Source of the DNA: Halogeometricum sp. S1BR25-6
GTDB taxonomy: Archaea > Halobacteriota > Halobacteria > Halobacteriales > Haloferacaceae
Assembly: GCF_031624495.1 (NCBI RefSeq)
Contig: NZ_JAMQOP010000001.1
Coordinates: 1,302,001 to 1,366,000 of the forward strand
Direction: 5' to 3'
DNA length: 64,000 bases
Shown here: piece by piece, positions 9,026-18,012 of the stretch
Layout: every line of letters begins with the position of its first letter
Numbering within the stretch: position 1 is the stretch's first letter
The notes under the pieces: model-generated
What the model was told of the DNA's origin: nothing
Seen by the model: the letters and a program-made list of their open reading frames with translations, nothing else
The model's database searches: none
Position numbers and translations under genes: made by a program

Positions 9026-9130
9026 ACTCGGCGTTCCGTCTCGATGCGACAAAAGACTACGGGTTCGTCGTTTTCGCGCCGCGGGAATCGGCGCCCGAAC
9101 TTTGTTCCCAGCGCCGTGAGCGTCGAACGC

Positions 9131-9523
9131 ATGTCCGAGGAAACTCTCTACCACCGACTGGGCGGCCGCGACGCAATCGCGTCCGTCGTCGACGTGTTCT
9201 ACGACCGCGTCCTCGCGGACGACCGACTCGAGCCGTACTTCGAGGACGTCGACATGACGAAGCAGCGAGCCCACCAGACGCAGTTCATCGCCGCGATGGC
9301 GGGCGGCCCCGGCGAGTACGACGGCGGCGAGATGGAGGAAGTTCACGAGGGGATGGGTATCGACCACGAGGCGTACGACGCCATCGAGGAGCATCTGGAC
9401 GCCGCGCTGGCCGAACACGACGTACCGGCGGCCGAACGGGCGGACGTCGAGGCGGCCATCGAGTCGTTCCGCGACGACATCGTCGACGAGAAGTACGGGA
9501 CGCGGGCGAGCGGAGCGGTCTGA
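9131..9523 (+). CDS. group 1 truncated haemoglobin
   Basis: A 130-residue globin beginning SEETLYHRLGGRDAI, the typical group 1 truncated haemoglobin opening. The proximal histidine is in MEEVHEGM, and the glycine-rich AMAGGPG segment lies before it. The family binds haem and reacts with oxygen or nitric oxide. It is divergent from the Trm112-like gene with a 105-base gap. There is no signal peptide, so the protein is cytoplasmic. The C-terminal tail is slightly extended. Confidence 0.93.
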   Translation: MSEETLYHRLGGRDAIASVVDVFYDRVLADDRLEPYFEDVDMTKQRAHQTQFIAAMAGGPGEYDGGEMEEVHEGMGIDHEAYDAIEEHLDAALAEHDVPAAERADVEAAIESFRDDIVDEKYGTRASGAV

Positions 9524-9570
9524 GGGGGGGCGGGGATATCTGAGCGGAGGCGGAAACCCGACCGAATCGG

Positions 9571-10902
9571 CTACTGCTCGAAGGGGTTGACCACTTCGAC
9601 CGTCTCGGCGCGGTCCGGGCCGACGCCGACGGCGTACACCGGCGCGCCGACCTCCGCTGCGACGTAGTCGAGGTACTCGCGGGCGGCCGCGGGGATGGCG
9701 TCGTAGCCCTCCTCGGCGACCGACGTCCAGTCGACTTCCTCCCACGTCTCGAACTCGCGGAGGTTCGGTTCACAGCGGTCCCAGCGCTCGGTCGTCGCCG
9801 GGATGGTGAGTCGCTCCTCGCCAGCGAGGTCGTAGGAGTGACCGACCTTCACCTCCTCCAGTCCGCCGAGGACGTCGAGGTGGTTGACGGCGATGCCGGT
9901 GAACCCGCTCACCTGGGCGGCGTGACGGAGCATCGGCATGTCGAGCCACCCGATGCGGCGGGGGCGGCCCGTGACGGTGCCGAACTCGCCGCCCTTCTCG
10001 CGGATGAAGTCCGCGAGTTCCTCCTCCCGTTCGTCCTCTTTCAGTTCGGTCGGCATCGGCCCCTCGCCGACGCGCGAGAGGTACGACTTGACGATGCCGA
10101 CGACTTCGCCCTGCCCGACGACGGTCGGGCCGACGCCGGTGCCGGTGGCGGCGCCGCCGGCCGTCGGGTTCGAGGAGGTGACGTACGGGTAGCTCCCGTG
10201 GTCGATGTCGATGAGGGTGCCCTGCGCGCCCTCGAACATCAGGTTCTCGCCGTCGGCGCGTCGCTCGGCGAGGAAGCTCCCGCCGTTGACGGCCATCCCC
10301 TCCTCGCGGAGGCGGCGGCCGAACTCGGCGTACTCGTCGATGAGCGCCTCGACGTCGCACTCCTCGCCGGCCTCCAGTCCGTACACGTCCTCGATGAGCG
10401 CCTTCTTCTTGGGGACGGCGTACTCCAGTCGCTGCCGGAGCACCTCGGGGTCCAACAGGTCGCCGATACGGACGCCGCGGCGGCCCGCCTTGTCCTCGTA
10501 GGTGGGGCCGATGCCGCGGCCGGTCGTGCCGACGGTGAGGTCGGAGTCGGCCTTCGCCTCCTCTTCGATAGTGTCGAGGCGGCGGTGGTACGGCATGATG
10601 ACGTGGGCGCGCTTTGCGACCCGGACGTCGGGTTCGAGTCCGCGTTCGCGCAGGTCGTCTATCTCCGAGAACAGCGTCCGCGGGTTGACGACGCAACCGT
10701 TTCCGAGCACGCCGACCTTGTCGCGGACGGCGCCGCTCGGAACGAGCGAGAGTTTGTACTCCTCGCCGTCTTCGACGACGGTGTGCCCGGCGTTGTCGCC
10801 GCCCTGATACCGCGCGACGACGTCCGCGTCGCCTCCCCACAGGTCGACGAGGGCGCCCTTGCCCTCGTCGCCCAACTGGGAACCGACGATAGTGACGGTC
10901 AT
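9571..10902 (-). CDS. purA: adenylosuccinate synthetase
   Basis: A 443-residue enzyme that forms adenylosuccinate from IMP and aspartate with GTP, the first committed step to AMP. The N-terminal P-loop-like motif is GSQLGDEGKGALVD, with the catalytic Asp and the GDNAGHT segment just after it. The usual second lysine of GDEGKGK is Ala here. GTTGRGIGP and the C-terminal GVGPDR elements are present. Length fits the family. The ATG at 10902 was chosen because it begins directly with the conserved MTVTIVGSQ; the open frame continues upstream without similarity. Confidence 0.95.
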   Translation of the reverse strand: MTVTIVGSQLGDEGKGALVDLWGGDADVVARYQGGDNAGHTVVEDGEEYKLSLVPSGAVRDKVGVLGNGCVVNPRTLFSEIDDLRERGLEPDVRVAKRAHVIMPYHRRLDTIEEEAKADSDLTVGTTGRGIGPTYEDKAGRRGVRIGDLLDPEVLRQRLEYAVPKKKALIEDVYGLEAGEECDVEALIDEYAEFGRRLREEGMAVNGGSFLAERRADGENLMFEGAQGTLIDIDHGSYPYVTSSNPTAGGAATGTGVGPTVVGQGEVVGIVKSYLSRVGEGPMPTELKEDEREEELADFIREKGGEFGTVTGRPRRIGWLDMPMLRHAAQVSGFTGIAVNHLDVLGGLEEVKVGHSYDLAGEERLTIPATTERWDRCEPNLREFETWEEVDWTSVAEEGYDAIPAAAREYLDYVAAEVGAPVYAVGVGPDRAETVEVVNPFEQ

Positions 10903-11217
10903 GGTCGGCGATTCTGCGGCAGCCCTCAAACCGATTACGGTCCGTCGCCGGCATCTATCCACCGACGTGTATCGAACACCGCACCGACGACGTCCGCTGC
11001 CCATCTCCGTGCATCCTCGTACGAGAGACCTACCCAAACGGTTATGCCCCAGTGCCTCCAAATCCACGTCATCACTGGCCACGCTCGCGTCGGCCGGTTC
11101 ATCCGAGAACCGACGCGGGCCCCCTCGGCTCGGGTTACAGCGGACCGACAGTTCTCCGGCCCGCGGCCGAGCGGAGGGGTAACATTTAAAGGCCGCAAAG
11201 ACGAGTTAACAAATGGC
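10903..11217. other. intergenic gap between divergent purA and winged-helix gene
   Basis: This 315-base stretch lies between two divergent starts. I see no convincing gene in it. The minus-strand frame of purA stays open through part of it, but the translation is Arg-rich with no family look. It contains the promoter of the winged-helix gene near its right end and presumably the purA promoter near its left end. Confidence 0.6.
11181..11190 (+). promoter_or_regulatory. TATA box for winged-helix regulator
   Basis: The AT-rich block AACATTTAAA stands out in GC-rich surroundings about 30 bases before the ATG at 11218. This spacing fits an archaeal TATA box serving a leaderless or very short-leader transcript. 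Confidence 0.6.
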
Positions 11218-11523
11218 ATGATAGACCGACTTGAGAAGGAAGTGGATATGCTGGAGCGGCACTTGCAGGTGCTGAAGATGGTCATCGAAAGCGAACCGAT
11301 CGGAATCGTGAAGATGTCCAACGAGACCGGCTACCCCCACCACAAAGTCCGCTACTCCCTCCGCGTCCTCGAAGAGGAGAACCTCATCGAGCCCTCCAGT
11401 CAGGGTGCGATCACGACCGAACGCACCGCGGAGTTCGTCGACGAACTCGACGAGAAACTCGACGAAATCGTCGACAAACTGGACTCGATGAAGATCGAGG
11501 AAGCGGCCGAAATCGAGAACTGA
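11218..11523 (+). CDS. small winged-helix transcriptional regulator
   Basis: A 101-residue protein. Residues 1-25 form an amphipathic helix (IDRLEKEVDMLERHL), residues 25-65 a winged helix-turn-helix (PIGIVKMSNETGYPHHKVRYSLRVLEEENLI), and the C terminus a charged coiled coil. This is a conserved haloarchaeal predicted DNA-binding protein with no known target. The ATG at 11218 follows a TATA box at about 30 bases. An out-of-frame ATG at 11213 opens a two-codon frame whose TGA overlaps the real ATG. Confidence 0.82.
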   Translation: MIDRLEKEVDMLERHLQVLKMVIESEPIGIVKMSNETGYPHHKVRYSLRVLEEENLIEPSSQGAITTERTAEFVDELDEKLDEIVDKLDSMKIEEAAEIEN

Positions 11524-11744
11524 ACTGAGTCGCCCGACGGTCCCACGTCGCCCCCGGCGTCGTGCGGCGGACGCGACGGTCCGCGTCGCCTCCGCCGACC
11601 CCGGGTGCACCGACGCCAGCCGCGGTACGCGACCCCCGGACTGACCACGCGGCGACCCTCCTCTTACTACTCTCCGCACGTCCGCCAAGACGAATCTCCG
11701 CTTTGACGCCGGCAATCACGGGCGTTCGCACGTCCCTCCCGAAT

Positions 11745-14168
11745 TCAGAGGTCGGGGACGTTCACGTGGAACTCGTTGTTTCGCGCCTCGACGAGACAGA
11801 CGTGGTAGCCCTGCTTGCGCGAGAGTTTCACGAACGACAGCCGTTTCGACCGGGAGAGGAACCCCCCGCCGGTCTCCTCGGCGACGGCCTCCAGCGCCTC
11901 GGGTTCGAAGAACGACTCGGTGACGTAGAACGCCGTCGCCATCGCGTCGCTGCTCTCGGCGACGGCGCGGGCGTTCTCGACAAGCGATGCCACTGTCGCC
12001 TCCGTCGCGGCGGTGCGTGCGGTGTTCATGTCGGCGACGAACAGGGCGTCGCCCATCTGGTCGCGGAAGATAACGTCGAACTCGCGGCTCTCGGTGCCCT
12101 CTTCCGTCTCGAAGTCGACGACGCCGCGGAGTTCGATGCGGTCGATGCGCGGCAGGGAGTCGAACAGGTCCGCGAGCGTGGTCCGGTTGCCCGTCTCGCC
12201 GATTTCGTACAGGAGGTCGGTGACGACCCACTCGGCGAAGGCGTACTCCGTGCTCTCGCGGAGGAACTCCTCGTACGGGACGCCGTTGACGGCGAGTCCC
12301 GCCGTGTCGAACGTCGTGTGGTGTTCGAGTCGGAGGTTCTCGACGACCTCCTCCCTGGACGCCCGCCCGTCGTGAGCGTCTTCGAGCGTCGCCCGGCCCT
12401 TCCGACGGTAGCGGACGAAGAGGTTCGTCCCCGAGAGCGCCGCCTCGGGCGACATCGACTCCTCGGCGACGAACTCGCCGTCGGGCGACGCCAGTTGCGC
12501 TTCGAGGCGTTCGACCTCCGCCTCCAGCGATTCGACGCGCGCTTCGAGTTCCTCGGCCCGGTCGCGGTGTTCGTCGCGTTCGGCCTCCAGTTCGTCGCGT
12601 TCGGCCTCCAGTTCGTCGCGCTCGGCCGCGAGTTCGTCCCGGCGGGTCTCGGCCGCTTCGAGTTGGCCCCGCAGTTCGGTGACCGCCTCGGCGGACTCGC
12701 TCGCCTCGGCCTTCGCCGACTCGGCGGCGGCGGCCGCGGCCTCCTCGCGCCGGCGCTTTGCCTCCTGTTCTTCGCGGTGCCGCCGCTTCTGCGCCTGTTG
12801 GCGTTGCTCTCGCTGCTGTCGGTGCCGGTCCGAGGGAGCGGACTGCTGCCGCCGCCGCTGGGCCGCCGTCGCGTCGGCTCCCCCCTCGCCGTTCTGCGTG
12901 CTCGACTCGCTGGGGTCCAGAGAGGGAATTGAGCGTGCCTCGCGCCACTTCTCCTCGGCCGAGAACGGGTCGTCGCCACTCCGCGCTTCGCCCGCCGCGT
13001 CCGCGTCGGCGACGTCGGCGGTGCGCTCAACGGAGTCTCCGGTGTCCGCGCTCGCGCGGCTATCGCCGCCGACCGGAGGTTCGGATTCGTCCTCGGGGGG
13101 CGCCGTCGCGCGCTCCTCCGCTTCGGGGTCGACCGTCTCGGGTTCCTCGGGTTCGTCCGCGGCGGCGACCTCGGGCGCCTGCGCGTCCGGTCGGGGGTCG
13201 TCCGGCGGCGCGGCTGGGTCCTCGTCTCCGCTCTGCTCTCCGGAGTCGCCTATCCCGTCGTCGTCGTCGGTCTCGCGCGCCTCCTCGTCCGCCTCGTCGG
13301 TCGTCGGCGCCGACGCGCGGGGTTCCGTGGGGTGCCGCGCCTCCGACTCGGAGGGTCCGGCGGTCGGGGCCGGGTCGGCGTCGTCTCTACTCACTTCGTC
13401 CTTGGTCGGCGCGGCGTCCGCCGTCGCCGGGTCGTCGCCGTCGGCCGGGGAGTCGAGGTCATCTCCCGGCGCCGTCGCGCGCTCCTCCGCTTCGGGTTCG
13501 ACTACCTCGGGTTCCTCGGGTTCGTCCGCGGCGGCGGCCGCGGGCGCCTGCGCGTCCGGTCGAGGGTCGTCCGGCGGCGCGGCCGGGCTCTCGTCCGCGA
13601 CGCGTTCCCCGTCCGCCCCGTCGTCCGGCCGCTCCGGGAGGTCGAGAATCCGGAGGTCGACCTCCTTCACCTCGTAGATGCCGACTTCGTCGTCCGCCTG
13701 CTCGAACGCCTCGTCGCCGGTGACGAGGCGGTCGTTGGCGCCGACGAACGCCACGCTCATCGACTTGCCGCCGTAGTAGGCGACGTAGTAGTCGCCCGAG
13801 AGCACGTTGTCCGACAGTTCGACGTAGCCGGTGAACCCGCCCGACGACAGCGTCTCGTCGGCCTCCGAGAGCGGCGTGTCGTTCGTGTAGTAGCTCGCGC
13901 GCGTCTCGCCCCCCGTCTCGCGCATCGCGAACAAGAGCGAGAGCGCGGGGTCCGGCGCGCGGTGCGCCGTCAGTTCCGCGCCCTCGAACGATTCGAGACT
14001 CCCCTCGAAGACGCCGATGAAGCGACCGTTGAGCGCGAACGCCCACGTCGTCCCCGACGAGACGGCCCCGGAGAACCCCTCGTCGGCGAGTCGGTGCAGC
14101 CCCTCGTACCCCGTCTCGACGGGGACCGTCTCCCACTCGCGTACCGTGTCGATTGTCTGTCCATCCAT
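11745..14168 (-). CDS. long coiled-coil protein, DUF7527-like
   Basis: A 807-residue soluble protein that I recognise as the haloarchaeal DUF7527 type; function unknown. Residues 1-175 form a globular N domain (GFSGAVSSGTTWAFALNGRFIG). Residues 180-490 are a Pro/Ala/Glu/Asp-rich disordered region containing two near-identical copies of a segment starting AAPPDDPRPDAQAP. Residues 530-645 are charged and coiled-coil, with repeats of RDELEAE. The last 160 residues are a second globular domain (FVRYRRKGRATLEDAHDGRA) with a strand pattern FDVIF then ALFVADMN. The start MDGQTIDT was chosen as the first residue of the conserved N domain; the frame stays open upstream into the frameshifted neighbour. 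Confidence 0.78.
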   Translation of the reverse strand: MDGQTIDTVREWETVPVETGYEGLHRLADEGFSGAVSSGTTWAFALNGRFIGVFEGSLESFEGAELTAHRAPDPALSLLFAMRETGGETRASYYTNDTPLSEADETLSSGGFTGYVELSDNVLSGDYYVAYYGGKSMSVAFVGANDRLVTGDEAFEQADDEVGIYEVKEVDLRILDLPERPDDGADGERVADESPAAPPDDPRPDAQAPAAAAADEPEEPEVVEPEAEERATAPGDDLDSPADGDDPATADAAPTKDEVSRDDADPAPTAGPSESEARHPTEPRASAPTTDEADEEARETDDDDGIGDSGEQSGDEDPAAPPDDPRPDAQAPEVAAADEPEEPETVDPEAEERATAPPEDESEPPVGGDSRASADTGDSVERTADVADADAAGEARSGDDPFSAEEKWREARSIPSLDPSESSTQNGEGGADATAAQRRRQQSAPSDRHRQQREQRQQAQKRRHREEQEAKRRREEAAAAAAESAKAEASESAEAVTELRGQLEAAETRRDELAAERDELEAERDELEAERDEHRDRAEELEARVESLEAEVERLEAQLASPDGEFVAEESMSPEAALSGTNLFVRYRRKGRATLEDAHDGRASREEVVENLRLEHHTTFDTAGLAVNGVPYEEFLRESTEYAFAEWVVTDLLYEIGETGNRTTLADLFDSLPRIDRIELRGVVDFETEEGTESREFDVIFRDQMGDALFVADMNTARTAATEATVASLVENARAVAESSDAMATAFYVTESFFEPEALEAVAEETGGGFLSRSKRLSFVKLSRKQGYHVCLVEARNNEFHVNVPDL
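13100..13214. repeat. direct repeat copy A inside DUF7527 gene
   Basis: A 115-base segment that recurs at 13469-13583 with about 7 mismatches (near 94% identity by eye). Both copies lie in the same reading frame and encode the disordered Pro/Glu-rich part of the protein. Unit spacing is 369 bases. Confidence 0.85.
13469..13583. repeat. direct repeat copy B inside DUF7527 gene
   Basis: Second copy of the 115-base repeat at 13100-13214. The high nucleotide identity, including at third codon positions, suggests a recent duplication or gene conversion rather than protein-level selection alone. Confidence 0.85.
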
Positions 14169-14251
14169 TTGCGGTATATCACAGAATCCGAGACATATAC
14201 TTTCCGGAGAAATCACCCTCGTTCGGTTCGATTCTTCACACCCGGTTGACA

Positions 14252-14633
14252 CTACTTCCGCGGCGGCCGACACGCGTCCGACGGGCGCGACTCCGACCCG
14301 GCGCCGCCGAGGGCCTCGCGGAGCGTCACGACGACCAGGAGAAGGAGGTACGCGCAGAGGCCGGCGGCCAGCGCCGTCGCCGCGGCGGGGCCGAGGACGA
14401 ACGCGGCGAGAGCCGACAGGGCGAGGCCGAGTGCGACGGTCGCCGCCTGCACCGTCGAGCGCTCCCAGACGGCGCGCACGCGGGCCGCGCGGAGCGACAG
14501 GAGGGCTTCCGAGGGCGCCCGCGGCGCCGGCGGCGACGGGCAGGGGCGTCACGGGCGCGTCGAGGACGACGATGGTCGCCGCGGTGGGCACGAGGACGGC
14601 GAGGGCGAGGAGCGCGTCGCGGCGGCGTCCCAT
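14252..14633 (-). pseudogene. frameshifted small membrane protein gene
   Basis: Two overlapping minus-strand frames together read as one small integral membrane protein of about 126 residues. The first frame, from ATG at 14633, gives a hydrophobic start (LLALAVLVPTAATIVVLDAP) up to about 14518. There the sense switches to another frame that reads SEALLSLRAARVRAVWERS, then two long hydrophobic helices to the stop at 14252. One extra G in the GCGGGCG run near 14516-14520 would explain the shift. The gene is therefore either a pseudogene or carries a sequencing error. Family not recognised. It is divergent from the potassium channel gene. Confidence 0.6.
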
Positions 14634-14688
14634 GGCGCGACCGAGGGACGGCGGCCTTTTAGCCCTCGGGGGTGTTCGGAGTGGATAT

Positions 14689-16341
14689 ATGGTCGATGGC
14701 CCCGCCGAGACGCTCTCTCGCGCGAAGCGCCGACTCGTGCTGTTTCTCTCCGGCGTGGCCGTCCTGATGGTCGGCTACGCCCTCCTCTACCAGTGGGGGA
14801 TGGCGACGTTCGAGGGTATCTCCGTCTCCTTCATCGACGCCCTGCACGTGGTCGTCGAGACGTTCACGACGACGGGGTACGGCGAGGACGCCGCTCAGTG
14901 GACCTCCTTCGGGATGAAACTCATCACCATCCCGATGATGCTCTCGGGCGTCACCGTCATCTTCCTCACCCTCCCGCTGTTTCTCGTCCCCTTGGTCGAG
15001 GAGGCTCTCCGGACCGCGCCGCCGACGGAGACGGACCTGACCGACCACGTCATCATCTGCTCGTTCACCTCGCGCGGCGGCACCTTGGTCGAGGAGTTGA
15101 CCTCGCGCGACGTGCCGTACGTCGTCGTCGAATCCGACCGCGAGACGGCCGAGCGCCTGTTCGCCGAGGGGGACGACGTCGTCCACGGCAACCCAGAGTC
15201 CGTCGAGACGCTGGAGGCGGCCAACGCCGACGAGGCGATGGCGCTCGTCGCCGACGACGACGACGAGACGAACGCCTCCGTCATCCTCTCGGCGAAGCAG
15301 GCGGCGCCGGACCTGCGCGTCATCAGCCTCATCGAGGACGCCACGCTGTCGGATTACCACCGCTACGCCGGCGCCGACGAGGTGGTCTCCCCCCGCCGCA
15401 TCCTCGGGGAGAGCCTCGCGCGCAAGGCCGCCTCGCCCATCGCCACCGACATCGACGACGCCATCGAAATCGGCGACGACTTCGAGGTGGCCGAGGTGCT
15501 CGTCCAACGCGGTTCCGCCCTCGAAGGCGACACCATCGCCGAGAGCGCCATCGGACGGCGAACGGGCGTGAACATCATCGGCGCGTGGTTCCGCGGCGAG
15601 TTCGTCACGCCGCCGGACCCCGACGCCGTCGTCGACGAACACACCATCCTCTTGGTCACCGGCCGCGAGAGCCAACTGGAGCGGCTGAAGGACCTCACAC
15701 GCTCGGAGACGCGGCGCTTCCGCCGCGGGAAGGTCGTCGTCGCCGGCTACGGCGAGGTCGGAGCGACGGCCGCCGACGCCCTCGCCGCGGAGAACGTCCC
15801 GAGCGTCGTCCTCGACGAGCGAGACGCCCCCGGCGTCGACGTGGTCGGCGACGCGACGAACAGGCAGGCGCTCCTCTCGGCGGACATCGACGAGGCGCAG
15901 AGCATCATCCTCGCAGTCGACAGCGACACGACGGCCATCTTCGCGACGCTCGTCATCAAACAGGTGGCGCCGGAGACGGAGGTCATCGCCCGCGCCAACG
16001 ACGCCGAGAGCATCGCCAAACTCTACCGCGCGGGCGCGGAGTACGTCCTCGCGCTCTCGACGGTCAGCGGGCGCATCCTCGCGTCGAATTTGACGGAAGA
16101 GGAGGTCATCGCGCCGCAGTCGCAGGTCGAAATCGTCCGCACCGCCGCGCCGCAGCTCGCGGGTCGGACGCTCGCGGAGGCGGACGTCCGCGCCCGGACG
16201 AACTGCACGGTCATCGCCGTCGAACGGGACGGCGACCTGCTGACGGAGGTCGGTCCGGAATTCGTCGTCCGGGTCGACGATACTCTCGTCGTCGCCGGCA
16301 CGGACGAGGACATCAACCGCTTCAACGTCGTCTGCGGCTGA
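14689..16341 (+). CDS. potassium channel with two RCK (TrkA) modules
   Basis: A 550-residue protein. It has an N-terminal two-helix pore (helices about residues 13-36 and 85-110) with the potassium filter TTTGYGE between them. Two cytoplasmic RCK modules follow: the first nucleotide-binding fold begins DHVIICSFTSRGG and the second begins KVVVAGYGEVG, each followed by a TrkA-C type domain. This is the MthK-like/TrkA-fused channel layout, but with two regulatory modules per subunit. It lets potassium cross the membrane under ligand control and suits salt-in osmoadaptation. The frame is open upstream, but ATG 14689 gives the natural N terminus. Confidence 0.88.
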   Translation: MVDGPAETLSRAKRRLVLFLSGVAVLMVGYALLYQWGMATFEGISVSFIDALHVVVETFTTTGYGEDAAQWTSFGMKLITIPMMLSGVTVIFLTLPLFLVPLVEEALRTAPPTETDLTDHVIICSFTSRGGTLVEELTSRDVPYVVVESDRETAERLFAEGDDVVHGNPESVETLEAANADEAMALVADDDDETNASVILSAKQAAPDLRVISLIEDATLSDYHRYAGADEVVSPRRILGESLARKAASPIATDIDDAIEIGDDFEVAEVLVQRGSALEGDTIAESAIGRRTGVNIIGAWFRGEFVTPPDPDAVVDEHTILLVTGRESQLERLKDLTRSETRRFRRGKVVVAGYGEVGATAADALAAENVPSVVLDERDAPGVDVVGDATNRQALLSADIDEAQSIILAVDSDTTAIFATLVIKQVAPETEVIARANDAESIAKLYRAGAEYVLALSTVSGRILASNLTEEEVIAPQSQVEIVRTAAPQLAGRTLAEADVRARTNCTVIAVERDGDLLTEVGPEFVVRVDDTLVVAGTDEDINRFNVVCG

Positions 16342-16350
16342 TTCGGGTTC

Positions 16351-16962
16351 TCAGAACCGGGACCGTAGGGGCGCCGGCGGCGCGAGTGCGAGGACCCACG
16401 CGGCGAGCGAGAGCGCGCCGACGAGTTCGGGGACGGCGATGCCGGGGCCGAGTCCGGCCGCGAACCAGAGTGGCCACGCCGCCACGGAGGCGGTCGCGAG
16501 GAGCAGCGAGACCCGCCCGGTGGTCGTTCCTCGGCGACGCGCGCCGTCGAGGGCGAGCGTCGCCGCGAGGAGCACGAAGAAGGCGACTGCGGCCGGGTAG
16601 TGCAGCGGGTCGTCGGAGGGGAACGCGCCGACGCCCGCCATCGCGGCGGCGCAGAGTCCGTACGTCGCCGCGACGGCGCGAGAGTCCTCTCTCAGCGCGG
16701 GGACGTAACCCAGCGCGAGACCGCCCCCGAGGAGCAGGCCGCCGTTGAACGCGAGCGCCGTCCGAGGGTCGACTCCGAGGTCGGAGAGCGCGCTCGCGGC
16801 CCAAGAGAATGTAGGAGAGAGCGCGACGGCGAGGAAGACACCCCCGAGGGCGAGGGCGGTTCCGACGGCGCCGGCGAGGCGCGCCAGCGGGTGGGCGGGG
16901 CCGGCGCGGGCGTCGGCGTCGGAGCCGACGGGTTTCGGTTCGGAGTCGGGTTGTTCGGTCAC
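16351..16962 (-). CDS. DUF998 membrane protein
   Basis: A 203-residue protein starting at GTG 16962, with six predicted membrane helices from about residue 28 on. The segment FSWAASALSDLGVDPRTA is the recognisable DUF998 motif, followed by GAFPSDDPLHYPAA. The function of this family is unknown. The first 25 residues are charged and cytoplasmic. It is convergent with the potassium channel gene, with only 9 bases between stops. Confidence 0.82.
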   Translation of the reverse strand: MTEQPDSEPKPVGSDADARAGPAHPLARLAGAVGTALALGGVFLAVALSPTFSWAASALSDLGVDPRTALAFNGGLLLGGGLALGYVPALREDSRAVAATYGLCAAAMAGVGAFPSDDPLHYPAAVAFFVLLAATLALDGARRRGTTTGRVSLLLATASVAAWPLWFAAGLGPGIAVPELVGALSLAAWVLALAPPAPLRSRF

Positions 16963-17018
16963 GGTCGGGAGACGGCTACATCGGCGGTCGAAAGAAGGGT
17001 CGTCGCGGGGGCGGCCGA

Positions 17019-17894
17019 TTACAGGACGCCCGAACTGGTGCCGAGTTCCGCGCCGACGTAGAGCACGACGACGAGGAAGATCCAGACGACGTCCACGAAG
17101 TGCCAGTACATAGACGCCGTGCTGACGGAGACGTGGCGTTCCGCGGAGTACTGTCCCATCAGCGCGCGGATGAAGACGATGCCGAGGAGCACCGCGCCGA
17201 GGCTGACGTGCAGGCCGTGCAGACCGGTCAGTCCGAAGAACGCCGACCCGAACAGCCCGGAGGTGAGCGTGAAGTCCGAGTGGATGATGAACTCGTAGTA
17301 CTCGTACACCTGCCCGCCGATGAACACGATGCCGAGCAGCAGCGTGAGCGCGAGGCCGCCGAGGAACTTCTTGCGGTCGTTCTTGCGGATGGCGACGTGC
17401 GCCCAGTGGAGCGTGGCCGAGGAGGCGATCAGCAGCGCGGTGTTGATGAGGACGAGCGACCCCGTGAGTTCGGGGACGCCGACCAGTATCTCCTCCCAGT
17501 TGCCGGCCCTGATGTAGAAGTAGTAGCCGAACAGCGCGCCGAACGTGCCGAGTTCGGAACCGAGGAACGCGAGCATTCCCCAGCGGAGTTTGTTCGCGCC
17601 CTTCTCGTCGGCGTCGCGCGTCCAGAAGTGACTCACGAACGCGTGGTAGACCCAACCGTACAGTCCGGCGAGGAAGATGCCGATTGACGCCACGAACGCG
17701 GCGGGACCGACCATCGACCCGACGATGGCGTCCTCCCCGCGCCCGAGGATGTAGAGACCCGCACCGGCGTAGATGCCGGCCGCGCCGACCGCGGTGACGA
17801 ACGGCCACCAACTCGCCTCGCCGAATCCGCGAGGCCAGTCCTCCACCGCCGGTAGGTGGTGTCCGTGGTCCTCGTGTGCTTCTTCGGTACCCAT
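17019..17894 (-). CDS. haem-copper oxidase subunit III
   Basis: A 291-residue membrane protein with seven hydrophobic helices. The subunit III signature is visible: LAFLGSELGTFGALFGYYF with its conserved glutamate, the SSATLHWAHVAI helix, and the C-terminal YWHFVDVVWIFLVVVLYV. Subunit III stabilises the catalytic subunit of cytochrome oxidase. No subunit I or II lies nearby in this window, so the partners must be encoded elsewhere. The start MGTEEAHE (17894) was preferred over an in-frame ATG 39 bases upstream because the conserved His-rich N terminus begins there. Confidence 0.92.
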   Translation of the reverse strand: MGTEEAHEDHGHHLPAVEDWPRGFGEASWWPFVTAVGAAGIYAGAGLYILGRGEDAIVGSMVGPAAFVASIGIFLAGLYGWVYHAFVSHFWTRDADEKGANKLRWGMLAFLGSELGTFGALFGYYFYIRAGNWEEILVGVPELTGSLVLINTALLIASSATLHWAHVAIRKNDRKKFLGGLALTLLLGIVFIGGQVYEYYEFIIHSDFTLTSGLFGSAFFGLTGLHGLHVSLGAVLLGIVFIRALMGQYSAERHVSVSTASMYWHFVDVVWIFLVVVLYVGAELGTSSGVL

Positions 17895-18012
17895 GCTCGG
17901 ACGTAGCCGGCGGACTACTAAAAATCCTCCCAAGTCGCGGCCGGTTCGGCGCCGGCGGCGCCCGTCGGACGACGCCGCTCGCCCCGGCCGCCGGCGCCCG
18001 GACCGCGTCGCG

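Noticed and set aside
12026-13030. Long Arg/Ser-rich open frames opposite and out of frame to the DUF7527 gene
   Set aside because: GC-rich third positions keep alternative frames open in this genome; their composition is Arg/Ser rich and unlike acidic haloarchaeal proteins.
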